64,000 nucleotides of DNA from Mercenaria mercenaria (lineage: Eukaryota; Mollusca; Bivalvia; Venerida; Veneridae). This document shows, piece by piece, positions 22,902-34,899 of this stretch. Within the stretch, counting starts at the first letter, position 1, and each line of letters begins with the position of its first letter. A program made the position numbers and the translations under genes. The notes under the pieces are model-generated. The model searched no databases. It was given only the letters and a program-made list of their open reading frames with translations, and had not been told where the DNA came from. The stretch is taken from the NCBI RefSeq assembly GCF_021730395.1, contig NC_069378.1, positions 42,235,001 through 42,299,000 on the forward strand. The letters run 5' to 3'.

Positions 22902-25900
22902 AGAACTACGTTAATCACTGGAGTTTGTGTTCCCATTCACGTCCTTTCTTTTAAAGTGTTCAAGCCTGGATATTGTGAATCATGCCCTTACTTCGCATAT
23001 TTATTGGCTAACGTTCTACGATAAATCAAGTTCTGTTCATCCAATAAAAATACTGGCGACACTTCTGGGAAGCTACATCTTGCATATTTTTAATCATTTG
23101 TCTTTAATTTTTTTAACAGAAACGTAATTTGTGGTGAAACCTATATATATCCAACAATTAACATGAAAACAAATTTCTTTTGAAAGCCTTGTAATTCTTT
23201 TAACATAACCAGATTAAAAAACCACGTTTTAAACATCTTTTCACATAACATTCAGTTTTGAAGATGTTTTCAAACTAACTGCAGATTCGATGTATTGGGG
23301 ATGTGTTAAACAGAAATTGTGATAAAAATATGCGCATTGTTTACGTTCACCTCCCCAAAATTGTTAACCGTACAAGATATTTTGCATAAACGCCTGAGAA
23401 GTGTGGATAAATATGTTTCCATATCACTTCATATCAAGTCCTCACTCCTGTAAAATAGGCATGTCCGAATACTTAGGCATACCTTCGCCTTTTTTTATTG
23501 ACTACCTGAGCATGACCCTAAATATGCACTTCAACCAATGTAAAACTTTTACTTTAAAGCCGAGTTAAGTAATATACATTATTCAATTATTCACTATATG
23601 TAACCTTCTACGACAATAATTACATCAGTTCTTATACTAAAAGTGTCTGTATTGGTCTCTTTCTAGAAACATAAACTTCCTCATTCTTTTATATGATTGG
23701 AAACACTTTAAGAATAATACAGATGAACTAAAAAAAAAAAAAAAAAAAAAAAAATAAGAAAAAAAAATAAGAAAAAAAAAAAATAAAATAAAATGAACTA
23801 CTGATTTTTTCAAAGGTTCAAATAATTAAATATGCCATTGTAATAATATTTGTATGACATTTACTTCTAGTCAGGAAACATAGATATGGACATATTTAGT
23901 GGAAGTTCAAAAAAGTAAAAGAAGGTAACCCACCTCCGCCCCCCCCAAACTGGACATCTTGTTGAGCAAACAAAACCCAAAAACTTCCAGTCTATGTATC
24001 ACGAAGAACCTTACATGTTTGTCCTTTGCACAAAGTAAATTTCAAAGTTAGTGTGAAATTCATTTGTCTTTAAAACAAATTTCATTCCTTACATACAGTT
24101 CTAAGCTACTATCTTGATGTGACCACACGTTATTTCCATCTCACTTAACCGTGGTCACAAGATGCCTGACCGCAGTCAGTCGTGGCATCCCTGACTATAA
24201 TTTTTTATCGTTGTGAAGGTTTTGCAATGATGATACTTGTTACAAATATCAACATCCTTAGGTCATATAACCCACGGCAAACCATGTATACAATGTTCCC
24301 ATTTCTCAACAAAAGCCATTGCCTTCGTCTGAAAAATCTACTGTTGGACATTCAATTGTGATCAAATTGTTTTATTGTGTGTTTTCTAGTAGTATTGTAA
24401 ATCATTACAATAGCTGAAAAGTTGTAAGACACGCTTCCGTTATTTGACGGTATTTTTGTCATATTTTTATGCTGTTTAAGTACACTTGATACGTGTTCCA
24501 AGTGGAACTTAGTGAGCGCCACTTGTTAAAGATTTGTTTTAGTATCTTTATGAAAGTAACTTTATGTTAAGCCTACCTAAAGATACCCAGGTGGATATTA
24601 TCACTGCCTATCACAGTACTTCAAGCTATCTTGATGACATGGATAATTCGTATATTTCTCCTATTATTGCTATGTACATAATAATATTATCCTTAAGAGC
24701 TTCAGTTAGACGCAACGCGGCTTTCGTTGCTTCTTTGCTTTTGATTTATATCTCTTATTTGATAATGGAACTATACGTACAAATATATATATATAACTAG
24801 GAAAATGCTTTTAAACTCGACGTCAGTGTCCCTTAACTTGATGATGATGTACCCATCGCTACATCGAATGGTGTTTTCATTGCAAATGTTGTAAGATTAA
24901 CTAGATTCTGTAGTCAGGTTGAGGTCTTTAACATTCGTAAAATATTACTATGACCAATCACTTTCATCTGCAGGTTGTCATATCAAACACTTCGCAAACA
25001 TTAAAACTGAATTTGATTTAAAGTAATCAAAAGACTCTTCTTCGATAATGTATATCCCAGCTTAAGTTTTCATGGAGATGTAGCTGACACACTTTGTAAT
25101 AGTCTTGAGTACAGCCAAAGATTCAGCTGTTATTTACCTTATTGTATTGAGTGACATTACAAGTTTCGTGTTCAGCCATTGGGCGTTACGCGTTTCTCTT
25201 TGAATATGCGAAAACATTGTGACTCCATGACAGTTAGCTCTTAAATTGATAGAATATAAGACTATTTTACTGGATTAAGTCACAGGTTGAAAGTGCAGAC
25301 TGAAATACTGGCTCGAGCGTAACTGTTCCGGGGGTAACAAGGCTCTGCCGAGTTACTAAAAAAGCAGTTACAAAAGAGTCAGATATTTCCATCCGCACCT
25401 TCCACCAGCGATAAATTCTTCTTTTTGCATACTGGTTTATTCAAATAGTAGAATAAATAAAATAAAATGAATTATCATCTTTTGAGAATTTTTTTTTATT
25501 GTATCCTATGACTTTACACACTCATTCATAAATTATAGCAGAAGAGTCACCGTACACCCGGGCTGTAAAACATGTGGGGCATGTTGCATGCTAACTATTT
25601 TCATATTGTGTCTTATGTTTCATAGTTTTTCCGTCGTTCTGGCTTCTGCATAACTTCCAAATTAAGGAATCGTGATATTTTATGCAATTGAAAGTGGCAT
25701 TTTTTTGACTACTTTGGATACAATGCAGGCGAGTTTGTGATAAGATTTTAATACCTAATTGGCTAAAATTAGTTTATTTATATAGTTTTATTTGCATTGC
25801 ACTGTCATCTTAATATGAAATATGTTTTCTCTTGCATACAATTCAAATGAAGCTCAAAGATTATGAAATCATGAACAGATACAAGCAAAGTTTTTATAAT

Positions 25901-26850
25901 TTAACAAAACAATTTTATAAAGCACATCACAATACAAAACCACAGAACAAATAAAAACAGAAAAAAAAAAATAAAAAAAAAAAAAACAAAAACAAAAACC
26001 ACAAACAAGTAGTTTTGAAGGTATTGTATACACGTGATTGCAAAGAATGACAACTCTTGCTTCAGAAGGATATATGTCAAGTACTAATACTTTAAACACT
26101 CTATTACTTTGCCTCCCTTACATAGTCCCAAAATAGAAACACAAAAACGTCTTCAGATAAGATAAAATGGTTTCTTTGCACAATAAATGACACATTTAGC
26201 AGGGTCAAATGACAACTCCAGCTTCTGCTTGACGCATCCGAATTCTTCTCAGCTAATGAATGCCAAAATCAAATATACAGTGAATTCCTAATCGAATGGA
26301 ATTTGCCGACGTATCCATTAGAACATCTAGTTTATTTAAAGTTCTTTTCGTTCACTTTTCGATTATATTAAATGCAGTTGAAGATTCTTTTACCTGCACT
26401 TGCATCAACACACATCTAGAAATGTATTAGGTATCATTTGAATAGTTTAATAATTTCTCTTCATTCAAAAGATCTTACGCAAAAGATTTTTTTATTCTTG
26501 TGTTTTTTGCCGTGTCTTGATGTAATATCCTGGCTGCAAACGTACATGGTTATTTCGTTTAAAGTCCACACTTTACTACTTGTTTTTCTTTGATTTATCT
26601 TTGAACATATCATTTTATTAGTAAGTTATGACAGCCATATACAGACACGAACATATTTAATATCAAACCGGTTTGTGTGAGGTGATTGCAAAATCTCTAA
26701 CCTTGTACTCTGGTATGAAAATCACTATTACCTTCAATTCATAAACATTTCCTTATGATAAATAGATTACAAAAATGTAGTTTCTAATGTAAGGTCACAT
26801 AGTAATAAACATTTAACAGAAAGAACAAACATACCTCACGTTTTATTCAT
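22902..26850. other. Gene-poor spacer between C2 and C3
   Basis: No gene is supportable over about 3.9 kb. There is an A-rich simple tract at 23727-23795 and another at about 25960-25995. A short open frame near 24564 faintly recalls a Penelope-type reverse transcriptase (SSYLDDMDN), too weakly to call. The last 300 bases are paralogous to the C1 and C2 upstream regions. Confidence 0.6.
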
Positions 26851-26909
26851 TGGGCATTGATATTTAAGGGAGATTCAGAACTGTTTGTTTGTGCTTTCTC
26901 AAAATAAAA

Positions 26910-29296
26910 ATGGCAATGGAAAGGTACCTAATGAGTATCCTCATTTTATGCACGGTTTTTACGAGCAGTGTTTCTCAGTCAGCCTTTGAAGAGATTCCTA
27001 TAAACACTCCGACGTCTACTCGTATCATGACGCTTGCAGCAACGCATATTGGTGTTCAGCTTACCAGGCAGATATCAGCATTTAAAAGGGTTAGTATTTG
27101 ATTTGTTACCTAGCTTACCAGGTAAATATCAGCATTAAAAAGGGTTAATTCTTAGATTGATTGTCCAGCTTACCAGGTAAATATCAGCATTTAAAAGGGT
27201 TAGTTCTTTAATTTATTACATAGCTTACCAGGTAAATATCAGCATTTAAAAGGGTTAATTCTTAAATTTATTACCTAGCTTACCCAGTTAATTATCAGCA
27301 TTTGAAAAGGGTAGTTCTTTATGATATTATCTTAACTTTTATAACTGTTGCAATGTTAAGAGAAGGAAAATATCGTGGTAACGAACGACATTATATGTTA
27401 AACAGTGAATAGATTTTAAAAAGTGCATAATCCTGTTAAAAAAGGTGAAGTAACTCCGCTAGTCTCTGAAATGTTTCAAACATTTGGTATTATAATACTT
27501 CCAGCATTATTTTAAATGTGTTATTCTATTTCGTTGATTTGAAATGAGGGCAAAAGCAGAAATGCTATCCAATCATACATTAGATTCTTATAATCATTAT
27601 GAAAAGGAAATTAATCCATAAAGCGACGAATTTTTTAAGTTGTTCTGCCATGGCAACAGAAACATAAAAGAAATATTTCATTGAGCTATTCACTGATGGT
27701 ACAGTATTTTAGTTGCTTCGTCTTAGAGAACACAATACATTCTTTAGTTTGAGCGCCATGTTTGGACAGTTGTAAAAGACTGCTCTCTAAACAATATTTT
27801 AATATATCTGTGCTGCTAAATTATTTATTGCATGAAGTATAATACAGAATGTAACAAACACTTCTAAGGATAATATTGGAAATCTATCTGATCAACTTTA
27901 CAAACGAAGAGTATATTACTATATTAAACATTTTCTGTCATTAATCTCATCTGTTTTGCACTCACAGCTGGGCCTGCTAACTTAAACTTGCTCGACATGA
28001 TCCGTTTCTTCTGACCTGTCATTTTACTTGCGAGATTATATTTTATATTTTACTAGGTGCACTTTCATTAGTCACAGCAACACCTCTTTTATCTTAAAAA
28101 GTTACCGGAATAAATTTAAATAATTATTAATCCTTTGCTTTTTAGATGAACTATCCTTTGTACAGGGTCAACTTTGAAGGTAGAAACAATTCTGGTTTGG
28201 TAAGCATGTTTTTGATTTTTATAAAATGTTAATAGCCAGTTATCTTTTTCATTTCATTAGCATGAACATTAACATGTCATCTGATGTCATTTATAGAATA
28301 AAGTTACGGGCACGATAGTCATACAAATTGTATATCTTTGAAAGTGTATGAAAATTATTTCAACAAATTAAATCTTTGGATATTATACTTTTGCTGCAAG
28401 TAATGCAAATATGTATCAGTGGACAACATTTTACATTCCAGCCAAAACAAATACAGTTCGTGGGCTGAGCGAGAAACTATTGTAACTGTATATAGATAAA
28501 GAACAAGATACAATAGTTTCGCGCTCAGCCCTCGAGTTGTCATTTGAATAAGTATTTAAATTTCACAGTAGTTATTTCTTGAAACAGAATTAAAAAGCAT
28601 ATTATCCAGTCTGCTAATCCTTTTGTTACGTTCCGTTAAGGATAAACTCAAGACCGAATTATCTCAATCCATTAGACTGGAATATTTTTCCTGTGCATAA
28701 TAAATAGATACAGTGTATAAATATATATGTTACGTTAATCTATTATTAGAGTGTAAACTTCTCCAAATGTAAAATGTGTACACATAAACACGATTATATA
28801 TGTATGAATGCTAATTTCACTGTTCGTCATAAATTGTGACTGTTTATGTCCTCATGGGCTTTTAGCCTATTGGAATTAAATGAATAAACTGTTCTGTCCT
28901 GTTCTTTTTAGACAAGCAATTCATAAATTCATAAAATCATACAAGTTACCGTACAATGAACCTCGCCGAATGACAAGTGACTACTAATCTAACAGAAGTG
29001 TGATATTATTAGGCTTAAATACATACTTTGTCAGGCAAAGTAATTTCAAAACGCATCTTAATATTTTATGTTTTGGTTATACTTAGTATTCGATTACCAG
29101 TAATGACATTTTTTTCTGATGGAACTAAATTCTACTTAAAGGGAAGACAAAAAAAGGAAACACATGTTTATAAATCCTATCACATGGAGATGCATATTAA
29201 TTTTGATGAACATTTCAGACCTTAACGTGCAATGCGGTTGTGTATGAACGAACGGTTGGTAATGGATTCGTGACACGTTGGTATTGTAGGTGGTAA
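26910..29296 (+). CDS. C3: type C two-cysteine secreted peptide, apparently intact
   Basis: Exons 26910-27089 (60 codons), 28146-28199 (18 codons) and 29219-29296 (25 codons plus stop) give 103 residues with phase-0 introns. MAMERYLMSILILCTVF begins the signal peptide; a start at the second Met (26916) is equally possible and matches the B genes. The mature part starts near QSAFEEIPINT, followed by a helix with TSTRIMTLAATHIG. Exon 2 reads MNYPLYRVNFEGRNNSGL. Exon 3 starts TLTCNAVVYERTVG and ends TRWYCRW, with C-x18-C. AATAAA lies at 29359. A TATA-like GATATTTAAGG lies near 26858. This is the best-preserved type C gene. The role is unknown and presumed extracellular. Confidence 0.82.
27058..27330 (+). 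repeat. 55-base tandem repeat copying the exon 1 / donor junction of C3
   Basis: Five units begin near 27058, 27112, 27167, 27222 and 27277, each starting AGCTTACC. The first unit is the real end of exon 1 with its GTTAGT donor. The later units repeat ATATCAGCATTTAAAAGG followed by GTTAAT or GTTAGT, so they carry extra donor-like sites inside intron 1. Confidence 0.9.
28459..28534. mobile_element. Palindromic 76-base MITE, copy 1
   Basis: The ends CGTGGGCTGAGCG and CGCTCAGCCCTCG pair, and GAAACTATTGTA pairs with TACAATAGTTTC inside, forming a near-complete hairpin. It is flanked by a 4-base direct repeat AGTT. It lies in intron 2 of C3 and is related to 60295-60369. Confidence 0.8.
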
Positions 29297-29364
29297 ATGT
29301 GAACAACAGCGGCCTCTTTGTAACTCAGTCAAAAATGAAATGTTCCAATTTCTTCAACAATAAA

Positions 29365-30929
29365 AGAGACACATAAACTGTTGGTGTATGTGTTACTGAT
29401 TTACGCCTATTCTCATCAAGTTTCCAGCTATATTAATCACTTTCCAGTATAACAGAAAGTTTCGATATACGGATCAATTTGCCGTTTGATTTACTTATCC
29501 GGCTGCGACACTGCCGGTTCTTTTGACCCCCACTCACTTTCTATTTTTAAACATATTTATTCACTTCTGGTGTTTTTCCCGGGTTCCCCCAGTCTAACAT
29601 GTAAGGAGAATAATGTGTCTATAACCGTTAACACGAAATTCTTTTAAAAGTCCCTTATTTTTTATATATGATTTCAAATATCAGCAAAAAGTTAAAATGC
29701 TTGAATCATTTATGTTCTCCTTCACATCTGTGTTAACCTACCTTGACTTTGAGTACGAGTTTCTAAATAAAACAGTATTCATAACTTTATCATGACATCA
29801 GGAGTTCTAACTGATAATCAGAGAGCTGCATTTTCTACTACCTGCCATTTTCCACTTGGGTAAAACGAAGTATTTTTACAATGATCATATAGTGACTTTA
29901 GAAATAAATATCACACTATTTCAGAAATCAAATTAGATTTTTGACTGCTCATGCCTCAGACGATGCTACAGACTACAAAATTTTGAAGTTTCATTGAAAT
30001 ATTTTACGGGTTTATTACTTTGATTTTAGTTGAAAGTTTGAGATTGTACACAGGGAGTCTAAGATAAAGTCCGAGTAAAATGTAATCATTTCCCTAGTGA
30101 AATTGAGATTGTACACAGGGAGTCTAAGATAAAGTCCGAGTAAAATGTAATCATTACCCAAGTGAAATTAGTATTAATGCGCAATGTTTCGGACATGTTA
30201 AAATTATAAATAATAGCTATGATTCTGAATATCAAATGCTGAGACGCATCTTTACAATGTGATTGACATAAGTAAGTCCTTTAGATTCCGTTTTCGAAAC
30301 AAAGTTTTGCATTTTCATTATTGTCTCGAATTTATTCAAACATTTTAAGTTCTGTGAATTAAATACAGTGACTATTTATCTAGCCTTACTTATTTGGCTT
30401 ATCGGGATGACTTATTTCATGATCTGTTATTTAAAGTTGTCATTCCTTAAAGCCTTACCCGTATCTGCATTTTACTGTTAGGAAAACGTAAATATTGAAA
30501 AATGCACCCCCACCCCTCCATAAAATACTGGTCAGACTTACTTGCTCAAATAAATTAAACACTAATATTCATGTAGGGACTTCAAATGGATTGAATATAA
30601 CTCATAATTTTAAATAAGAGACTTAAAACTTTGGAAATATTATGTGAACAGGTGCGAGGAGATATTTACCCCGACACCGGTTTCAATACACAGCGGACTT
30701 CGGATGACACGAAACACAAAACATACATTTGAAAAATGTCAGCGAAGCAATTTTATGCTTGAATGTCAACATAAATTCATTATAAGAGATGTAATCATTA
30801 CAAATACATTACATACATTGCACAAGAAAACGTTCCCAATGGATTTCAGTGGAGATTTCCTAACAGAAATATGCAGAATAAGTTTGGACGTGACGGGACA
30901 GCAACAGTCAAAAGCTATCACGCTGTCCC
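29365..30929. other. C3 downstream spacer
   Basis: No host gene is supportable. It contains a direct tandem duplication at about 30037-30170. The open frame at 30644-30985 shows no recognisable domain and runs into a LINE tail. Confidence 0.55.
30037..30170 (+). repeat. Direct tandem duplication, unit about 67 bases
   Basis: TTGAGATTGTACACAGGGAG and the following AGTCCGAGTAAAATGTAATC occur twice in succession with few differences. Confidence 0.9.
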
Positions 30930-31008
30930 GAAAAGTCCTATTGTATGGACTACTGTTAATCATACTGCCATGGACATTGACTTGATTAATAAACTGTAAA
31001 CTGTAAAT
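30930..31008 (+). mobile_element. LINE 3' end fragment
   Basis: It ends GACTTGATTAATAAACTGTA, the same 3' end as the LINE fragment at 49040-49064. It is therefore the tail of another copy of the same non-LTR family. Confidence 0.65.
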
Positions 31009-31038
31009 GCTTTCATTCAACACTAATCATAGATAAAT

Positions 31039-31345
31039 TTGATTGTTGATAAGTTTCAGTTGAAATATTTGAAATTTATTTTAAATTTGAAGCAGAGTAC
31101 TACTAATAATATGCTGTATGGTGATCTTGGTATTTTACCACTTTCAAGTCGTATTAAAGGTGGAGTGTTAACTTTTTGGAGCAAGATTATAAACTCCAAG
31201 GAAGATAGAATTTGTAATATTTTGTACAGAACTTGCCTCTCACTGTCTCAGAAGCAAAACAAGAAATTTAACTGAAACTGAATAATTTGATTAAACGCCT
31301 ATTTTTATACAATGATATATTTAATGGCGTTGTACATGATAATAA
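31039..31345 (+). mobile_element. LINE fragment, C-terminal part of ORF2 (left of the Polinton)
   Basis: It encodes KFQLKYLKFILNLKQSTTNN, then YGDLGILPL, FWSKIINSKEDRICNILYR. This is the pattern of the region behind the reverse transcriptase in a common molluscan non-LTR family. It stops near the Polinton. The next part of the same ORF resumes at 48769 on the other side, so one LINE copy appears to be split. Confidence 0.65.
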
Positions 31346-31349
31346 TAGA

Positions 31350-31621
31350 AGTAAGGGCTGGTGATCTGGTACCAGTACCGGATCACCTAGCGGATTGTTG
31401 CTAGGTACCAGATCACCATCCAGTCCATCCGTTGCTAGGGACCGCCATCCAGGGGTACCAGATCACCATCCAGAGGTACCGGATCACCATTTAGGGTACC
31501 AGATCACCACCCATGGTACCAGATCACCATTTAGAGTACTATAATTATTTACCAGTAGACAATAAGAGAAAAGGTACTTTCTTTCGTATAAGAAATGGAG
31601 AGGCCCTGAAAAGGGCCGTTT
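31350..31621 (+). repeat. Polinton left terminal inverted repeat
   Basis: Pairs with 47989-48260. It is built from about six direct 20-base units of the GGTACCAGATCACCATCCAG kind and ends in a histone-type stem-loop at 31602-31617. Confidence 0.95.
31602..31617 (-). terminator. Histone-type 3' stem-loop, left terminal repeat
   Basis: On the minus strand it reads GGCCCTTTTCAGGGCC: a 6-base-pair stem and a TTTC loop, preceded by CAAAAC and followed by TCTCCA. It lies 22 bases after the stop codon of the leftmost minus-strand ORF. A purine-rich GAAAGAAAGTACC lies about 25 bases further, where a histone downstream element would be. The resemblance to animal histone mRNA 3' ends is seen directly; its use is inferred. 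Confidence 0.7.
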
Positions 31622-31639
31622 TGTTTTTGAGTAGCATCT

Positions 31640-31990
31640 CTACTCAGTGGTGCTATCAGCCGGGGCCCTTTGGACATAAGGGTGAATCCTAACCACCCTA
31701 ACGTAGCGCCGACCCATGTATCTCTCCTCCATTCTCTGTCTTTCTGCCCGTCTCCACTGCTCTCTATCTCTTAAGGATCGGATGATCCTTAACGCCTCAT
31801 TCGTTCTTCGTTGGGTGTCCCTCCACCTCCCTTCTTCCCTAGGCGTATTGAGGATACTGTTCTGAAGAACAGCAGCTCTGGCTTCAAGTTGTTGCAGCTC
31901 TTCAATTTGCTCGGCAATGGACTCTATTGTGAACGAATGATGGAATGTAGGGTAATGTACTTGCTTATAAAGGGATCTCGCGGACCGGAT
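31640..31990 (-). CDS. Polinton left-end ORF, charged coiled-coil-like
   Basis: The minus strand encodes a Glu/Arg/Gln-rich stretch (AEQIEELQQLEARAAVLQ, then RRAERQRMEERYMGRR) with heptad-like spacing, so probably a coiled coil. The start is uncertain. I know no name for it. It ends just before the stem-loop in the terminal repeat. Confidence 0.5.
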   Translation of the reverse strand: MRSARSLYKQVHYPTFHHSFTIESIAEQIEELQQLEARAAVLQNSILNTPREEGRWRDTQRRTNEALRIIRSLRDREQWRRAERQRMEERYMGRRYVRVVRIHPYVQRAPADSTTE

Positions 31991-32359
31991 AGAGAATCAA
32001 TATATTAGCCAATGAGATTTGATTTTACATGGAGGACCAACATCTACATGGCTAAGTTGAAAAAGACCAGGACTACTGGTGTTTTTTGAGGGATGGGGTT
32101 ATGGCACCTTTACTACTACCCCTAGATAAGGGAAAATAACAAAGAATATTTTGTGTACACATTTTTTTATTGAACAAGTAACTGTATTAACAAAGAACAT
32201 TAAGGATACAAATAATCATGGTCTAACACATACAATTTAAACAAAGCTAAAGCAATTTTAAATCAGACTGATCTGCTGTCAACACTGGCAAATGTTCAGG
32301 TTTTAGCTTGTGATCTAGCTTTTGCATACAAGTGTCCATAGAATGTTTAAACCAAGTCC

Positions 32360-32880
32360 TACATCTTTGTCATTGAGATGCCAATATCTTGGCTCTGAAC
32401 GAAGTTTGATAGTCAATATAGTCTCAAAAATCATATCCTCTGGCTAAAGCGTCCAAAGCAAAATATGCAGTAAACACCACACATGGCACTGCTTCCACTT
32501 TGAAGTATATGTTGTTCCTAGTCCAGCTTCGGGTATTGTCGTCCAAAAAGGGGTTTTCGAATAGCTTCCTCTAAGGGTGGTATCCATAAGAGTCAAAGTA
32601 GATGGCTGTATTTTCTCTGAAGTAAATAGCCACCAAATGTTCTCCAGGTTTATCGAGTCATGTGGGGTTCACAAATGTAACTTTCAAATGACGGGGTTGC
32701 TGGTGGGTAGATGATCCTTAGGACACACTTCTCCATTGAGTGTTCTCAAAAATAAACGATTTATCCAAGATGTTTTGAAGTCCATGGTATTCATGATTCC
32801 GCGTCCTTTTCACTCGATCTGCCCATAACTCATCCAGCTTTCCCCTGGTTTCGGATTTGATGACGGGCTAACTTGTCCCT
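32360..32880 (-). pseudogene. Polinton part: adenain-like cysteine protease
   Basis: Minus-strand stretches such as PGEHLVAIYF and FDSYGYHP are characteristic of the adenovirus-type maturation protease carried by Polintons. In the family it processes capsid proteins. This part is a fossil and is broken. Confidence 0.75.
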
Positions 32881-33239
32881 TAATCTCCCCACATATGCAG
32901 GGCTTGTACTTTCTCACTGCATGCACGCCCAAATGAGCTCTATTTTTTGGATACTTTTTCCATGACATTGTAGAGATTCAGTTGATTAAGAGCTTTTTCA
33001 ATGTACAACTCCACCCATCGTCTGTAGAGTAAACAAACACAGTTGATGCTGTAACTGACGGGATAAATCCCACAATACATCCTAACAGTTCTTATGCACT
33101 TCATCAAAGATGAGCGTTTGAAGTTCGTCCACAACACATTCGTTTAAGGTGTCTCGCATATTCTTCAGTTTTTTTTTTAAATAACGGTTCCTGTATTTTA
33201 CTTTCTCAGCATCTTCTCTGAGTTGTCTGGCATAGGCAT

Positions 33240-34521
33240 GACCACCCCATGTTAATAATCTGTGACGACTTCTCTCAGTCCCTTGATTTCAATTTGATTG
33301 TCGAATTCTGCGTACACTTTCACGTTCACGACGCTAGGAAGTTGTTGTGCAAACCGAAGATCTATCCTCAGGTTCCCCGTTTTTATAGGGTGAAGTTAAC
33401 CTTCCTCACAGCCTTGATATTCGGTGAGATCAAATCCCAAGAGAGTGTAGCCACTTTTATATTCTGTCATAGTCAATCCAATCGACCTGTTGAGTCCAAG
33501 AGCTCCTGTTGCCTGGTAGAGTGACATGTAGGATCGCATACATTCTCCATTTTCAAAATCTGGTTGGAAGGCTTTGTTGTGAATGGTTTTCCCGTCGATA
33601 ACTGACTTCTAGTTTAGACAAATGGAAATGTCTGACATCAAACGGGTTGGTGGCGGGGTCTCCATTATATCTGCATTCTCACCATACCAATGATGAGTCG
33701 TTTGGAAGTTGTCCAAAAAACAAGTGACATCAATTCAGATCTCTGTCCATCGGGGATCGTGAATTTTTTCACTACAGCGCGTCGTATCGGGATCTTCATG
33801 TTATGCTGGCTAATGGCCTGTTTCAAATCGTTGGCCACCACAGGAAGCAATCCCACTTGCTGGATATCAACTTTTCCTTCAGCTGTGCCCATGAGACAGA
33901 AGTTGGGTGAGGCTCTGTTCAACTTGAGGCGTATTTCAATTCCATTGGGGAGGTATTTTTCTTGTAGGGATAAATCCGATGTAATTTTTCCAATGATTTT
34001 CACAGGATTTGCTTTCGGCAATACAGTTTCGCGACCTTTCCATCTACTATTACCTCCACTCGTGTATTATCCTGCATATGAGTGGATGTATCTTTACCCC
34101 AGAGTTCAAACGCCCGCAGTTTGTGTGTTTTTACATCTTTGTTGCGGACAGGGGGATTCTCAATGTAGGCTCTGTACGGATAGGTGTGTGTTTTGGTCGA
34201 AATCAGTTTATTGTTCAAATACAGATCAATGCTACTGAACATACTGGGGAAAAAAAATTATGGACCACAGAAGTTTCAGTGCCAGCCTAGGTCTGTTTCC
34301 ATCAGCCTTAGTCACTTGAATTTGATGTACAAATAGGACTGATTCAAATCTGTCCATTTTTCCGTTTGTGGAGGAATAATAAATTCGATGGGCGCTGAAG
34401 TATTCAAAGCCGAAATCGGGTAATGTTCCGGCCATTGTCCATCTTGCATGGCTGACATGGTCGGAGAAACAGCAGAAACATCAAGTTCCGTTTTGCTACA
34501 CTCGCAAGAACCGTGTTGCAA
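33240..34521 (-). pseudogene. Polinton part: major capsid protein (double jelly roll)
   Basis: Typical N-terminal motifs (APIEFIIPPQTEKWTDLNQ, YLYIKFK) near 34330-34450 are followed by the GIEIRLKLNRASPNFCLMG and PIRRAVVKKFTIPDGQ stretches near 33700-33940. These match the F54H12.2-like major capsid family of Polintons. It is a fossil, broken in a few places. Confidence 0.85.
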
Positions 34522-34580
34522 TCATATTATTTCAGTCGAAAATATCGAGAGGTCTGATTTCTTTGTGAAGTTTTTTTTTT

Positions 34581-34870
34581 TCACGACCACGTTGCGGTAT
34601 CACCACACCCTTCTTCCACGAGTCGGAATGAGTACTGACGACGACGCCTTGGGTTTTGAACCTTTTTTATTTTTTTGATCAAAGATTCTCCCAAGGATAA
34701 AGCTGCTGCTTTTCCAACAGACTTCAGCGCCTCCACTCCACGAGACTTTAACACCTTTCTTGGATTTCTTCCTAACATAAATATCCTTGACTGCACCCAG
34801 GCCTTCATGTTTGATGGCCCTAAGTGCTGATCTTAACCATGGGTTTCACTAAAGGAGATTGTTGTTTTGA
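34581..34870 (-). CDS. Polinton part: small Gly/Lys-rich structural ORF
   Basis: It contains RGVEALKSVGKAAALSLG followed by a Lys/Arg-rich tail (KKIKKVQNPRRRRQ). Short amphipathic/basic virion proteins like this occur between penton and capsid genes in Polintons. The assignment is by position and composition only. Confidence 0.45.
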
Positions 34871-34899
34871 TAGCTGATTTAAAGAAGACCCAAGTCCAT

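Noticed and set aside
24564-24800. Penelope-like reverse transcriptase fragment
   Set aside because: Only a short SSYLDDMDN stretch resembles the family; too weak without a search.
27058-27330. CRISPR-like array
   Set aside because: The units are contiguous tandem copies of a splice junction without unique spacers, in a eukaryotic intron.
30644-30985. 113-codon open frame
   Set aside because: No domain, and its end runs into a LINE 3' tail.
33690-34290. Plus-strand open frames of 182 and 93 codons
   Set aside because: Shadows of the minus-strand Polinton capsid region.
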